Part shown: positions 1 through 7,679 of the stretch, one piece after another
Numbering within the stretch: position 1 is the stretch's first letter
How the letters are laid out: each line of letters starts with the position of its first letter
Assembly (NCBI GenBank): GCA_937936615.1
Contig: CALDDN010000049.1
Coordinates: forward strand, 1 to 42,373
Length of the DNA stretch: 42,373 nt
Reading direction: 5' to 3'
Source: an uncultured Bacteroidia bacterium
GTDB taxonomy: Bacteria; Bacteroidota; Bacteroidia; J057; CALDDN01
The notes under the pieces: generated by a model
What the model saw: only the letters and a program-made list of their open reading frames with translations
Told to the model about the DNA's origin: nothing
The model's database searches: none
Made by a program: the position numbers and the translations under genes

Positions 1-8
1 CCGTCAAC

Positions 9-812
9 GTGGCCTCGGTGCCGCAGCGCAGCCCCTTCCGCTACCCGGGCGGCAAGACGTGGTTCGTCCCCGAGTTCCGGGCGTGGATGCGCCGCCTGCC
101 CAGCAAGCCCCAGTTGCTGATCGAGCCTTTCGCGGGTGGCGCAATCATCGGACTTTCCTCGGCATTCGAAGACTTAGCCGAACGAAGCTTGCTCGTTGAG
201 CTGGACCCCGATGTGGCAGCGGTATGGCATACCTTGTTGTCGGACGACAATTCCTGGCTGGCGGAAACGATCCTTCATTTCGAACTCACCCCCCAAAATT
301 TGACGGCGGCACTCGAGGCCGCGTCCTGCAGCACGAAGCACCGCGCCTGGGCTACCCTGCTGCGGAATCGCGTGGTGCACGGGGGCATTCTGGCTCCGGG
401 TTCGGGCCTGATCCGGCGGGGCGAGAACGGCAGGGGCCTCGCCAGCCGCTGGTACCCCGAAACGCTGAGCCGCCGCATCCGGGCGATCTACGCCATGCGT
501 CACCGGATTGCTTTCCGCCAGGGGGATGCATTCGCGGTACTCGATGAGCTGGGCCACCGACCCGATGTGGCGTGGTTCATCGACCCGCCCTACCACCGAG
601 CCGGCCGGCGGCTCTACACCTGCCACCGGATCGACCACGAGGCCCTTTTTGCACGGGTGGCCCGCCTGCGCGGCCCCTTCCTGCTGACCTACGACGATGC
701 GCCCGAAATCCGCGGACTGGCCAGCCGCCACAGCTTGGCGACGCGCCTCGTGCCCATGAAAACAACCCACCACCGCCAGAAATACGAGCTGGTCATCGAG
801 GCGCGGGGCTGA
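9..812 (+). CDS. Dam-type (D12 class) N6-adenine DNA methyltransferase
   Basis: Transfers a methyl group from S-adenosylmethionine to adenine N6 in DNA. The N-terminal FRYPGGK motif (residues 10-16, SAM binding) and the catalytic DPPY motif (192-195) are both present in the order of the D12/Dam family, and about 267 residues is the usual length. The start shown is GTG at 9. The frame stays open to the window edge, so the true start may lie a few codons further upstream, although the motif position suggests little is missing. No restriction endonuclease or specificity subunit lies within the window, so it looks like a solitary methyltransferase used for regulation, repair or phage protection, or the remnant of a mobile system. 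Target sequence cannot be read from the protein. maeB follows 61 bases later. Confidence 0.85.
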   Translation: MASVPQRSPFRYPGGKTWFVPEFRAWMRRLPSKPQLLIEPFAGGAIIGLSSAFEDLAERSLLVELDPDVAAVWHTLLSDDNSWLAETILHFELTPQNLTAALEAASCSTKHRAWATLLRNRVVHGGILAPGSGLIRRGENGRGLASRWYPETLSRRIRAIYAMRHRIAFRQGDAFAVLDELGHRPDVAWFIDPPYHRAGRRLYTCHRIDHEALFARVARLRGPFLLTYDDAPEIRGLASRHSLATRLVPMKTTHHRQKYELVIEARG

Positions 813-833
813 AAGTCGCTGCAGGGCTTTTCC

Positions 834-841
834 TATCTTTA
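834..841 (+). promoter_or_regulatory. Possible -7 box of maeB
   Basis: TATCTTTA is one base away from the Bacteroidota -7 consensus TAnnTTTG and lies 32 bases before the maeB start codon. No clear -33 TTG is seen upstream, so this is weak. Confidence 0.3.
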
Positions 842-873
842 CCCAGCCGAACCCCCCAAAGCGCGTCTGCCCC

Positions 874-3153
874 ATGGCCAAAAAGATGATCATCCGCCGC
901 GAGGACTCCCTCGAGTACCACGCCACCGGCAAGCCCGGTAAAATCGAAATCGTGCCCACGAAACCCGTTTCGACGGTGCGCGACCTTTCGCTGGCCTATT
1001 CGCCCGGGGTGGCCTACCCCTGCCTGGCCATCGCCGAAGATGTCAACAAGGTCTACGACTACACGGCGCGGGGCAACTTGGTGGCCGTCATCAGCAACGG
1101 TACGGCGGTGCTGGGGCTGGGCAACATCGGACCCGAAGCCTCGAAACCCGTAATGGAGGGCAAGGCGGTTCTGTTCAAGAAGTACGCCGACATCGACAGC
1201 GTGGACATCGAGCTGCGCTCGACCGACATCGAAGAATTCATTACGGTGGTCAAGGCTCTGGAACCGACTTTCGGGGGCATCAACCTGGAGGACATCAAAG
1301 CTCCCGAGTGCTTCGAGATCGAACAGCGGCTGCGCGAGCTACTGCACATCCCCATCATGCACGACGACCAGCATGGCACGGCCATCATCTCGGCGGCGGC
1401 GTTGCTCAATGCGCTGGAACTGCAGGGCAAGCGGCTCGAAGACGTACGCGTTACAGTCTGCGGGGCGGGCGCGGCGGCCATTTCGTGCACCAAGCTCTAC
1501 CTGGAACTGGGCCTCAAGCTCGAAAATCTGGTCATGGTCGATATCGGCGGCCCGCTGACGACCGACCGCACCGACCTGGATCCCATGCGGGCGCAGTTTG
1601 CCACCTCGCGTACCGAGCTTAAAACGCTGGCTGATGCGATGGTCGATGCCGATGTGTTCATCGGGCTGTCGGCAGGCAACATCGTCTCGGCAGAGATGGT
1701 GCAGCGCATGGCTCCCAAGCCCATCATCTTCGCGCTGGCCAATCCCGAACCGGAAATCAACTACGAACTGGCCCGCGCCGCCCGTCCTGACAGCATTGTG
1801 GCCACGGGCCGGTCGGACTACCCCAACCAGGTGAACAACGTGCTGGGCTTTCCCTACATTTTCCGGGGAGCTTTGGACGTACGGGCCACGCAGATCAACG
1901 AGGCCATGAAACTGGGGGCCGTGCATGCCATCGCGCAGCTGGCCCGCGAGAGTGTGCCGCCCGAAGTGGTACAGGTCTACGGCCAGCACCTGTCCTTTGG
2001 GCCTGAATACCTGATTCCCAAGCCCATGGACAGCCGCCTCATCACGACGGTAAGCATGGCCGTGGCGCGGGCGGCCATGGAATCGGGCGTGGCCCAGCAC
2101 CCCATCACCGACTGGCACGCCTACGAGGAGCAGCTCATGAGCCGCCTGGGCCTCAACAAGGGCCTGATGCGCATCATCATTGCCCGGGCGCAGCGCAACC
2201 CCAAGCGCATCGTCATGCCCGAAGCCAACAACTACAAGATTCTGAAGGCCGCCCAGATTCTGATCGACGAGGGCATCGCCCAGCCGATCCTCCTGGGCCA
2301 GCGACGCCTCATCGAGGAAAGCCTCCAGGAATTCGAAATCGAACTGCCCGATGTGCAGATCATCGACCCGCAGGCCGAACTCAAGCAACGCAAGTACTTT
2401 GCCGACCTCTACTTCAAAAGCCGCCAGCGCAAGGGCCTGACCCCCACCGAGGCCCTGCACCGCATGCGTTACCGCAACTACTACGGAGCCATGATGGTGG
2501 CCCAAGGCATGGCCGACGGCATGATCTGTGGCCTGACCGAGGGCTACGCGTCGGCCCTGGTACCGGCCCTCGAAGTGATCGGTCTCGAACCGGGCCTCTC
2601 GACCTGCGCCGGTCTTTACATCATGAACTCGCGGCACGGCATTCACTTCTTTGCCGACTGCACCATCAACCGCCTGCCCGATGCCGACCGGCTCGTCGAG
2701 ATCGCCCTGCTCACGGCCCGCGCCGCCCGCTATTTCAACGTCGAACCGCGCATCGCCATGCTTTCGTACTCCAACTTCGGGTCGAGCAAAGACCCGATGG
2801 CCCAGAAAGTGATCCGCGCCACCGAGCGGCTGCACCGCGAGCATCCCGAACTCATCGTCGATGGCGACATTCAGGCCAACGTGGCCCTGCGGCCCGACCT
2901 CATGCAGGAGTTCTTCCCCTTTACCAAGCTGGCCGAGCAAGGGGCCAACACGTTCATTTTCCCGAGTCTGGGTTCGGCCAACATATCCTACAAGCTCCTG
3001 CAGGAATTAGGCGATGTAGAAGCCATCGGGCCGGTACTGCTGGGGCTGGCCAAGCCCGTGCACGTGCTGCAGATGGGCTGCTCGGTACGCGAGATCGTGA
3101 ACATGGCCGCTCTGGTGGTGGTCGACGCACAGGGACAGAACGAATTTTTCTGA
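874..3153 (+). CDS. maeB: NADP-dependent malic enzyme with C-terminal phosphotransacetylase-like domain
   Basis: Oxidatively decarboxylates malate to pyruvate with production of NADPH in the cytosol, supplying reducing power and linking the TCA cycle to gluconeogenesis. The protein is 759 residues, the standard length of the long MaeB form. Residues 1 to about 430 form the malic enzyme part, with YSPGVAYPC near 42 and the HDDQHGTA metal/substrate segment near 163, followed by a Rossmann GAGAAA loop near 197. From about 435 the chain is a phosphate acetyl/butyryltransferase-like domain ([11 protein letters not shown]). In characterised MaeB enzymes this domain binds acetyl-CoA as an allosteric inhibitor rather than acting as a catalyst; that is family knowledge. 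The ATG at 874 gives the expected N terminus. It appears monocistronic. Confidence 0.95.
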   Translation: MAKKMIIRREDSLEYHATGKPGKIEIVPTKPVSTVRDLSLAYSPGVAYPCLAIAEDVNKVYDYTARGNLVAVISNGTAVLGLGNIGPEASKPVMEGKAVLFKKYADIDSVDIELRSTDIEEFITVVKALEPTFGGINLEDIKAPECFEIEQRLRELLHIPIMHDDQHGTAIISAAALLNALELQGKRLEDVRVTVCGAGAAAISCTKLYLELGLKLENLVMVDIGGPLTTDRTDLDPMRAQFATSRTELKTLADAMVDADVFIGLSAGNIVSAEMVQRMAPKPIIFALANPEPEINYELARAARPDSIVATGRSDYPNQVNNVLGFPYIFRGALDVRATQINEAMKLGAVHAIAQLARESVPPEVVQVYGQHLSFGPEYLIPKPMDSRLITTVSMAVARAAMESGVAQHPITDWHAYEEQLMSRLGLNKGLMRIIIARAQRNPKRIVMPEANNYKILKAAQILIDEGIAQPILLGQRRLIEESLQEFEIELPDVQIIDPQAELKQRKYFADLYFKSRQRKGLTPTEALHRMRYRNYYGAMMVAQGMADGMICGLTEGYASALVPALEVIGLEPGLSTCAGLYIMNSRHGIHFFADCTINRLPDADRLVEIALLTARAARYFNVEPRIAMLSYSNFGSSKDPMAQKVIRATERLHREHPELIVDGDIQANVALRPDLMQEFFPFTKLAEQGANTFIFPSLGSANISYKLLQELGDVEAIGPVLLGLAKPVHVLQMGCSVREIVNMAALVVVDAQGQNEFF

Positions 3154-3249
3154 TGCGGCCCACCGCTTTGAACTGCTTTAGCGGGGCATGCCGGGCCTTT
3201 CAGATTCGGGGCCCAAATGACAGCCGACTAAAAATTGGTCTGTCACATC

Positions 3250-3281
3250 TTGCATGTCTGTACTTCTTTTTCTTAGCTTTG
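3250..3281 (+). promoter_or_regulatory. Bacteroidota-type promoter before the 117-codon gene
   Basis: A TTG at 3250-3252 is followed after 21 bases by TAGCTTTG (3274-3281), a full match to TAnnTTTG. It sits about 63 bases upstream of the ATG at 3345, in an AT-richer stretch downstream of maeB. A short frame of eight codons (3283-3309) begins right after the box and is probably fortuitous. Confidence 0.5.
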
Positions 3282-3344
3282 CATGAACATTCTCTCTAAG
3301 AAAAACTGACTTCATTCACTAACTAAACAAAACATTCAAACACC

Positions 3345-3698
3345 ATGCCTCGCCGCAAATCCAAAGAACTAAGCCAGCAAAAGAAAATAGAGGATTTAAC
3401 GTCCTCCCGCCCCTATTATCCCCCTTGGCTTGAAGGAATCAGAGTCTGGGCCGTTTTAGACGACCCTGAATCGAATACCTACCATCTGAACGTTGAAATT
3501 ATCGAGACTGGACGCATCTTTGAGCGTATAGTTGATTTTGATATCGTCGATTCAGAAGTCATCTTTTATGACTCATACTGTTGTGATCCCGATCATAAGG
3601 CCTTGGGTGAGCTGGAAGAATATTTCGATCACGAGTTCTGCTTTTTCTCCCTCTTGGAGGAAGACTTGAACATGGATGGGTCGTTCCTATTGTTTTAA
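3345..3698 (+). CDS. Hypothetical acidic protein, AT-richer than neighbours
   Basis: I do not recognise a family for this 117-residue protein. The first 20 residues are rich in Lys and Arg. The rest is strongly acidic, with a two-cysteine segment (DSYCCDPDH) near 75 and a hydrophobic Phe-rich C terminus. No signal peptide or membrane helix is visible, so it is probably cytosolic. Codon use is clearly AT-richer than in the flanking maeB and MFS genes, and it stands alone between oppositely oriented neighbours with its own promoter-like box, which suggests recent acquisition. The ATG at 3345 is the first start in frame after the promoter. It may be a small accessory or anti-phage-type cargo gene, but nothing in the sequence shows a function. 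Confidence 0.65.
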   Translation: MPRRKSKELSQQKKIEDLTSSRPYYPPWLEGIRVWAVLDDPESNTYHLNVEIIETGRIFERIVDFDIVDSEVIFYDSYCCDPDHKALGELEEYFDHEFCFFSLLEEDLNMDGSFLLF

Positions 3699-3724
3699 TC
3701 TATTTCTCTCACTGAAACTTAACG

Positions 3725-3741
3725 AAGAGCAGGCTCTTTTT
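3725..3741 (+). terminator. Short hairpin with T tract
   Basis: AAGAGC and GCTCTT form a small dyad (3725-3730 and 3733-3738) running into a short T tract, 26 bases after the stop of the upstream gene. The stem is weak, and the tract overlaps the stop codon of the convergent MFS gene. Confidence 0.35.
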
Positions 3742-5044
3742 AACCTACGGCGGGATCGCCTGCAGCCAGGCGGCCCCGCCACTTCGTGAGAGCCAGGAGC
3801 ACAAAGCCCGAGACGAAAAAGAGGGCCAGAAAAATGATGGCGTTGCGCATCGAACCGGTCAGCTGGTTGACCAGGCCAAAGCAGAAGGTGCCCACGATGA
3901 TGGCCACCTTGTCGAGTACCGAATAGAAGGAGAAAAACGAGGCGTTGGCTGCTACCTCGGGCGGCAGCAGGCGCGAGTAGGCGGCTCGCGAGGTCGATTG
4001 CGTGCCCCCCATGACCCAGCCCACAGCCGCCCCCAGTCCGTAGAACTCAGCCGGAGTCTCGATGAACCAGGCGTAGCCGATGATGCCCACCCACATCAGC
4101 ACGGCGGTCTTGAGGGCGAAGATATTGCCTTTTTTTTCGGATAAAATGGCAAAGAAATAGGCTCCCCCCACGGCAATGAGCTGAATGAGCAGCAGAGCGA
4201 TGATGAGGCTGCCCGCTTCGAGCTTCAGTTCCTCGGTGCCAAAGTCGGTCGCCACATTCATGACCGTCTGCAGGCCCATGTTGTAGCAGAAAAAGGTCAG
4301 CAGAAAACGACCCAGCAGCGGGATAGCCGGAACCTGGCGCAGGCAGTAGAGCAGCTCGGCGAAGCCACTGCGGGGATTCTCGCTGGGAGCAGTCTCGCGG
4401 TCGGCCCGCAGGTGGTGGAAGGTATAGCTGCCGAAGCCCGCCCACCAGAGACCCGTCAGCACGAACGAGAGCCGCGTGGCCGTGCCGGCCTCCATGCCGA
4501 ACCACTGGGGCTGCTGCACGATGACCAGACTGACCACCAGCAGGATGACGCTGCCTACGTAGCCGAGGCTGTAGCCCCGAGCCGACAGCTGGTCGAAGCG
4601 GTCGGGCGTGGCGATTTCGGGCAGGAAGGAGTTGTAGAACTGATCGGAGAGGGCAAAGAAAAAAGTAGCCGACACAAAAAGCCCTAGCCCCAGGTAGACG
4701 CTCGCGCCCGTGAACCAGAACAGCCCCACGCACGAGGTGGCACCGGCGTAGCAGGCCAGCCGCAAAAAAGCTTTTTTCTGGCGGCGGGCATCGGCCCGAC
4801 CGGCCAGCAGCGGCCCCAGCAGCACGATGAGCAGATAGGCCGTCGAGATGGCGTAGGAGCGCAGCGAGACGCGGTCGATGCTCCCGCCCAGCAGGGCCAC
4901 CCGTTCAGGCGTAACGGCAAAGTAGTAGATGGGGAAAATGGCCGTGGCGATGACCAGGGAATAGACCGAGTTGGCCCAGTCGTAGAAACACCAGGCTCGC
5001 AGTTCGCGGGGCCGATTTTTGGGGGGTGCTGCAGTAAGACTCAT
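3740..5044 (-). CDS. MFS transporter, Atg22/UMF1-like family
   Basis: An integral membrane transporter of 434 residues with about twelve hydrophobic segments, consistent with a complete major facilitator. The N-terminal signature AWCFYDWANSVYSLVI (residues 17-32) is typical of the Atg22-like/UMF1 branch, called 'vacuole effluxer' after the yeast protein. The bacterial substrates of this branch are not firmly established, so amino acid or other small-molecule efflux is only an extrapolation. A polar loop near residues 212-222 is probably the central cytoplasmic loop. The gene is transcribed away from the TM2-domain gene, whose terminator lies just upstream, so it must have its own promoter in the short space 5045-5077. 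I see no clear -7 box there. Confidence 0.85.
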   Translation of the reverse strand: MSLTAAPPKNRPRELRAWCFYDWANSVYSLVIATAIFPIYYFAVTPERVALLGGSIDRVSLRSYAISTAYLLIVLLGPLLAGRADARRQKKAFLRLACYAGATSCVGLFWFTGASVYLGLGLFVSATFFFALSDQFYNSFLPEIATPDRFDQLSARGYSLGYVGSVILLVVSLVIVQQPQWFGMEAGTATRLSFVLTGLWWAGFGSYTFHHLRADRETAPSENPRSGFAELLYCLRQVPAIPLLGRFLLTFFCYNMGLQTVMNVATDFGTEELKLEAGSLIIALLLIQLIAVGGAYFFAILSEKKGNIFALKTAVLMWVGIIGYAWFIETPAEFYGLGAAVGWVMGGTQSTSRAAYSRLLPPEVAANASFFSFYSVLDKVAIIVGTFCFGLVNQLTGSMRNAIIFLALFFVSGFVLLALTKWRGRLAAGDPAVG

Positions 5045-5077
5045 CGGCAGACAAGTTACAGGCTTTTAGGCAGGTGT

Positions 5078-5112
5078 AAAAACAAAGCAGCCGCCCAGTG
5101 AGGGGGCGGCTG
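5078..5112 (-). terminator. Rho-independent terminator of the TM2-domain gene
   Basis: A perfect 9-bp stem (5088-5096 with 5104-5112) closes a 7-base loop. On the minus strand it is followed by CTTTGTTTTT. It lies 31 bases downstream of the TM2 gene stop and separates it from the MFS gene on the same strand. Confidence 0.82.
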
Positions 5113-5143
5113 GATGAAGCAGGCCAAATGACTCAGTGGCGGC

Positions 5144-5581
5144 TTACCACGAGAAGAACTTGTTGCTGTTTTCAAAACTGCCTGTGCCGTTGAAGATCAG
5201 TAAAATAATAAAATCAATAAGAGGCACAATGCCGAATATTCCAAAAACAGTAATAAAGTAATACAATACCATGAGTGGCGTGCTGCCTAAGTAGAGTCGG
5301 TGGATGGCCAGGCCGCCGATGAAGAAGCAAAGCACAATCGCCAGGATCTGTTTGTCGTCCCGCGGCGCAAGCACATCCATCGAACCGGCTTGAGCAGACA
5401 GAACTGAGGTTACGGCTGTAATCTGCTGATCGACAAGGGACAGATCAGCTGCAGGTGTGGCCTCCAGCAGGCTCTCGATGGCCACATCGTCGACGTAGAA
5501 CTCGGCTACGTTCGTAGCCAGGGTTTGACTGCCGACCAACAGCGGCAGCGTTCCTAGGAGGAAAGCAAAAAGCTTGGTCAT
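5144..5581 (-). CDS. TM2-domain membrane protein with signal peptide
   Basis: A 145-residue secreted or inner-membrane protein. Residues 1-22 form a signal peptide (MTKLFAFLLGTLPLLVGSQT). A soluble stretch of about 50 residues follows. The C-terminal third is a TM2 domain: two membrane helices joined by the GGLAIHRLYLGST turn (near 93-105), ending in a second helix rich in Ile and Phe. TM2 proteins are common in Bacteroidota, but their function is not established. The gene carries its own terminator downstream (5078-5112). A tandem 15-base repeat and a TATCTTGC box lie just upstream, so it appears to be transcribed alone. The ATG at 5581 directly precedes the signal peptide. Confidence 0.85.
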   Translation of the reverse strand: MTKLFAFLLGTLPLLVGSQTLATNVAEFYVDDVAIESLLEATPAADLSLVDQQITAVTSVLSAQAGSMDVLAPRDDKQILAIVLCFFIGGLAIHRLYLGSTPLMVLYYFITVFGIFGIVPLIDFIILLIFNGTGSFENSNKFFSW

Positions 5582-5619
5582 AGGATAACTAAGTGGGTTA
5601 AAACGTGATCAATTTGAAC

Positions 5620-5627
5620 GCAAGATA
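5620..5627 (-). promoter_or_regulatory. Possible variant -7 box of the TM2 gene
   Basis: On the minus strand the sequence reads TATCTTGC, which resembles TAnnTTTG but ends in TTGC. It lies about 38 bases upstream of the ATG, immediately downstream of the tandem repeat at 5629-5658. No -33 TTG is seen. Confidence 0.25.
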
Positions 5628-5628
5628 G

Positions 5629-5658
5629 CAGTATTCAGGTTTACAGTATTCAGGTTAC
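5629..5658. repeat. Two tandem copies of a 15-base unit
   Basis: CAGTATTCAGGTT occurs at 5629-5641 and again at 5644-5656, a 15-base period with 13 identical bases at the start of each unit. The pair lies where the -33 region of the TM2 gene would be, so it could be a regulator site or a small duplication. Confidence 0.8.
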
Positions 5659-5839
5659 TGGGGTCGGTCGAACCAACTGCCAAAGATTAAGCAGGAAAAG
5701 CAGGAAATTTTACAAGTCACGTAAGCAAATACACGTAAGTTTTTCAATTATAAAATCGACATCTTTAAACTCATAAACCCATACCAAGCCAATTCATCGA
5801 AAAGTCGTAGCTTGCTTCGCCAAGAATGATCATGCCCCG

Positions 5840-6457
5840 ATGAGCCACGCCTACCAAGACCTTAAAACCGCCCGGACGGACGTGCCGATCTTGCCGGCCA
5901 TCGCCCGTCGTTGGAGTCCTCGGGCTTTCTCCGAACAAGCCCCCCCCACCGAACACCTGCGCCAGTGCTTCGAAGCGGCCCGCTGGGCGGCCTCTTCATT
6001 CAACGAGCAGCCCTGGCGGTTCTATGTGGGCCTGCGCAGCAACGCCACTTGGCAGGCCATTTACGACGCGCTCTCGCCCTTCAACCAACAGTGGTGCGCT
6101 CCCGTGCCGGTACTCATCCTGGCCGCCGCCCGTACACACTTCAGCCACAACGACCACCCCAACCGCCACGCCCTGCACGACGTGGGACAAGCCCTGGCCT
6201 ACCTGGCCCTGCAGGCGACCGAGCTGGGCCTCTACACGCACATGATGGCGGGCTTCGACCCGGCCACCGCACAGCACCTGCTGGCTCTGCCCGCGGAACT
6301 GACGCCCGCTACGGTCGTGGCCTTGGGCTATGCGGGCGACCCCGCCTACCTGAGCGAATCGCACGCCAGCTCCGAGCAAAGCCCCCGCACGCGCCGGTCC
6401 CTCGAGGAACTGGTCTTTGGCGGGCCGAACGGCCTGCCTTTTGACTGGGCGAACTGA
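5840..6457 (+). CDS. Nitroreductase family protein (FMN-dependent)
   Basis: A 205-residue member of the nitroreductase superfamily, which are dimeric FMN enzymes using NAD(P)H to reduce nitro groups, quinones or related acceptors. The RRWSPRAFS segment near residues 23-31 binds the FMN phosphate in this family. AARWAASSFNEQPWRFYV (about 45-62) is the second typical block, and HDVGQALAYLALQATELGL near 111-129 matches the conserved FMN-contacting helix. The length is normal. The start at 5840 is chosen because it precedes the family's first conserved block by about 20 residues. It is followed after 7 bases by the HesA/MoeB gene and the two probably share a transcript. Physiological substrate unknown. 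Confidence 0.88.
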   Translation: MSHAYQDLKTARTDVPILPAIARRWSPRAFSEQAPPTEHLRQCFEAARWAASSFNEQPWRFYVGLRSNATWQAIYDALSPFNQQWCAPVPVLILAAARTHFSHNDHPNRHALHDVGQALAYLALQATELGLYTHMMAGFDPATAQHLLALPAELTPATVVALGYAGDPAYLSESHASSEQSPRTRRSLEELVFGGPNGLPFDWAN

Positions 6458-6464
6458 TCCCCCG

Positions 6465-7589
6465 ATGGACGTAAGCCGCTATGCCCGTCACCTGGCCCTG
6501 CCCGATTTCACAGCGGCGCACCAGCAGCGACTGGCCCAAGCTCGGGTGCTGGTCATCGGGGCCGGCGGGCTGGGCTGTCCCTGCCTGCTCTACCTGGCGG
6601 CAGCCGGCGTGGGCTGTCTGCGCATTGCCGACCCCGACCGCGTGGCCCTGAGCAACCTCCAACGCCAGACCCTCTACACCACCGCCGACATCGGCCGCCG
6701 CAAGGCCGATGCCGCCCGCGACCGCCTGCTGGCCCTCAACCCCGAAATCTGCATCGAGAGCCACGCCCTGCCCTTCAATGCCGAAACGGCCTTCGACCTA
6801 CTGACAGGCTGCGACCTGGTGATCGACGGTTCGGACAACTTCGCGACCCGCTACGTGGCCAACGATGCCGCTGTGCTGGCAGGGCTGCCGCTGGTTTTCG
6901 GGTCGGTGTTTCGCTACGAGGGGCAGGTAGCTGTGTTCAATGCAGTGCGTCCCGACGGCAACCGCGGCCCCAACTACCGCGACCTCTTCCCTGAGCCGCC
7001 CCCAGCGGGCACCGTACCCGACTGTGCCGAGGGAGGTGTGCTGGGGGTGCTGCCCGGCGTGGTGGGCACCCTGCAGGCTCTCGAAGCCCTCAAGCTGCTG
7101 ACGGGCCTGGGCGAAAGCCTCGATGGCCGGCTCTGGAGCTTTGATGCCCGCAGTTTTACGGCCCAAACCCTGGCCATCGTCGCCGACCCCGACAACCCCT
7201 TGCGGGGCAGCCCTCCGCGTCAAACCGGCTTGATCGACTACGCGGCTTTCTGCGGGCTGCCGCCCTCGGTACCCGAACTCGAGCCGCAGGAACTGGCCTG
7301 CTGGCAGGCAGCCGGTGTCGATTTCGACTTGATCGACGTGCGCGAAGCCAGCGAATACGCTGCCGCCAACCTCGGCGGACGGCTCCTGCCCCTAAATGAA
7401 CTGACCGACCGCTGGGCCGAACTCGATCCCGCACGCTGCATCGTCGTGCACTGCCAGCGGGGCGGGCGGAGTCAGCAGGCCGCCGCCCTGCTGCGCGACC
7501 GGGGTTTTGCCGAAGTCTGGAATCTAAGGGGGGGGCTGGAGGGCTGGATAGCGGCAGGCCTGCCCCTCGGGTCGCAGGTTCAGGGCTGA
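6465..7589 (+). CDS. HesA/MoeB/ThiF-type adenylyltransferase with C-terminal rhodanese domain
   Basis: E1-like enzyme that adenylates the C terminus of a small sulfur-carrier protein (MoaD- or ThiS-like) for molybdopterin, thiamine or cysteine sulfur transfer. The 374-residue protein has the nucleotide loop GAGGLG (32-37), the NLQRQ arginine segment (near 64-68) and DGSDNFATRY. A rhodanese domain follows from about residue 285, with the active-site loop HCQRGGRS (Cys near 329) that could carry a persulfide. The start is placed at the ATG at 6465, giving the family N terminus MDVSRYARH and a 7-base gap to the upstream nitroreductase. Oddity: the region where MoeB has a zinc CxxC reads GPNYRDLFPEPP, so those two cysteines are absent. 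No moaD or thiS is nearby, so the partner is unknown. Confidence 0.88.
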   Translation: MDVSRYARHLALPDFTAAHQQRLAQARVLVIGAGGLGCPCLLYLAAAGVGCLRIADPDRVALSNLQRQTLYTTADIGRRKADAARDRLLALNPEICIESHALPFNAETAFDLLTGCDLVIDGSDNFATRYVANDAAVLAGLPLVFGSVFRYEGQVAVFNAVRPDGNRGPNYRDLFPEPPPAGTVPDCAEGGVLGVLPGVVGTLQALEALKLLTGLGESLDGRLWSFDARSFTAQTLAIVADPDNPLRGSPPRQTGLIDYAAFCGLPPSVPELEPQELACWQAAGVDFDLIDVREASEYAAANLGGRLLPLNELTDRWAELDPARCIVVHCQRGGRSQQAAALLRDRGFAEVWNLRGGLEGWIAAGLPLGSQVQG

Positions 7590-7619
7590 GCGGGTTCGAT
7601 AGAGGATTTTTTTAGAGGT

Positions 7620-7659
7620 TTTACAAAGAAAAAACGCGCAGCCCGAGGGGCTGCGCGTT
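7620..7659 (-). terminator. Strong terminator of the alternative complex III operon
   Basis: A perfect 12-bp stem (7633-7644 with 7648-7659) closes a 3-base loop. On the minus strand it is followed by TTTTCTTTGTAA. It lies about 20 bases after the actF stop and ends the operon. On the plus strand no T tract follows, so it is not a clear terminator for the HesA gene. Confidence 0.88.
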
Positions 7660-7679
7660 CAGGCTCGTAACCAGGAAGC

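Noticed and set aside
1339-2940. A 533-codon minus-strand frame inside maeB.
   Set aside because: Shadow of the malic enzyme reading frame with low-complexity Gly/His/Val product.
3283-3309. Eight-codon frame right after the promoter at 3274.
   Set aside because: It begins one base after the -7 box, probably upstream of the transcription start, so it is unlikely to be translated.
7588-7601. GGGTTCGATAG resembling a tRNA T-loop.
   Set aside because: The flanking bases do not form a T stem, and no acceptor, D or anticodon arm can be built around it.
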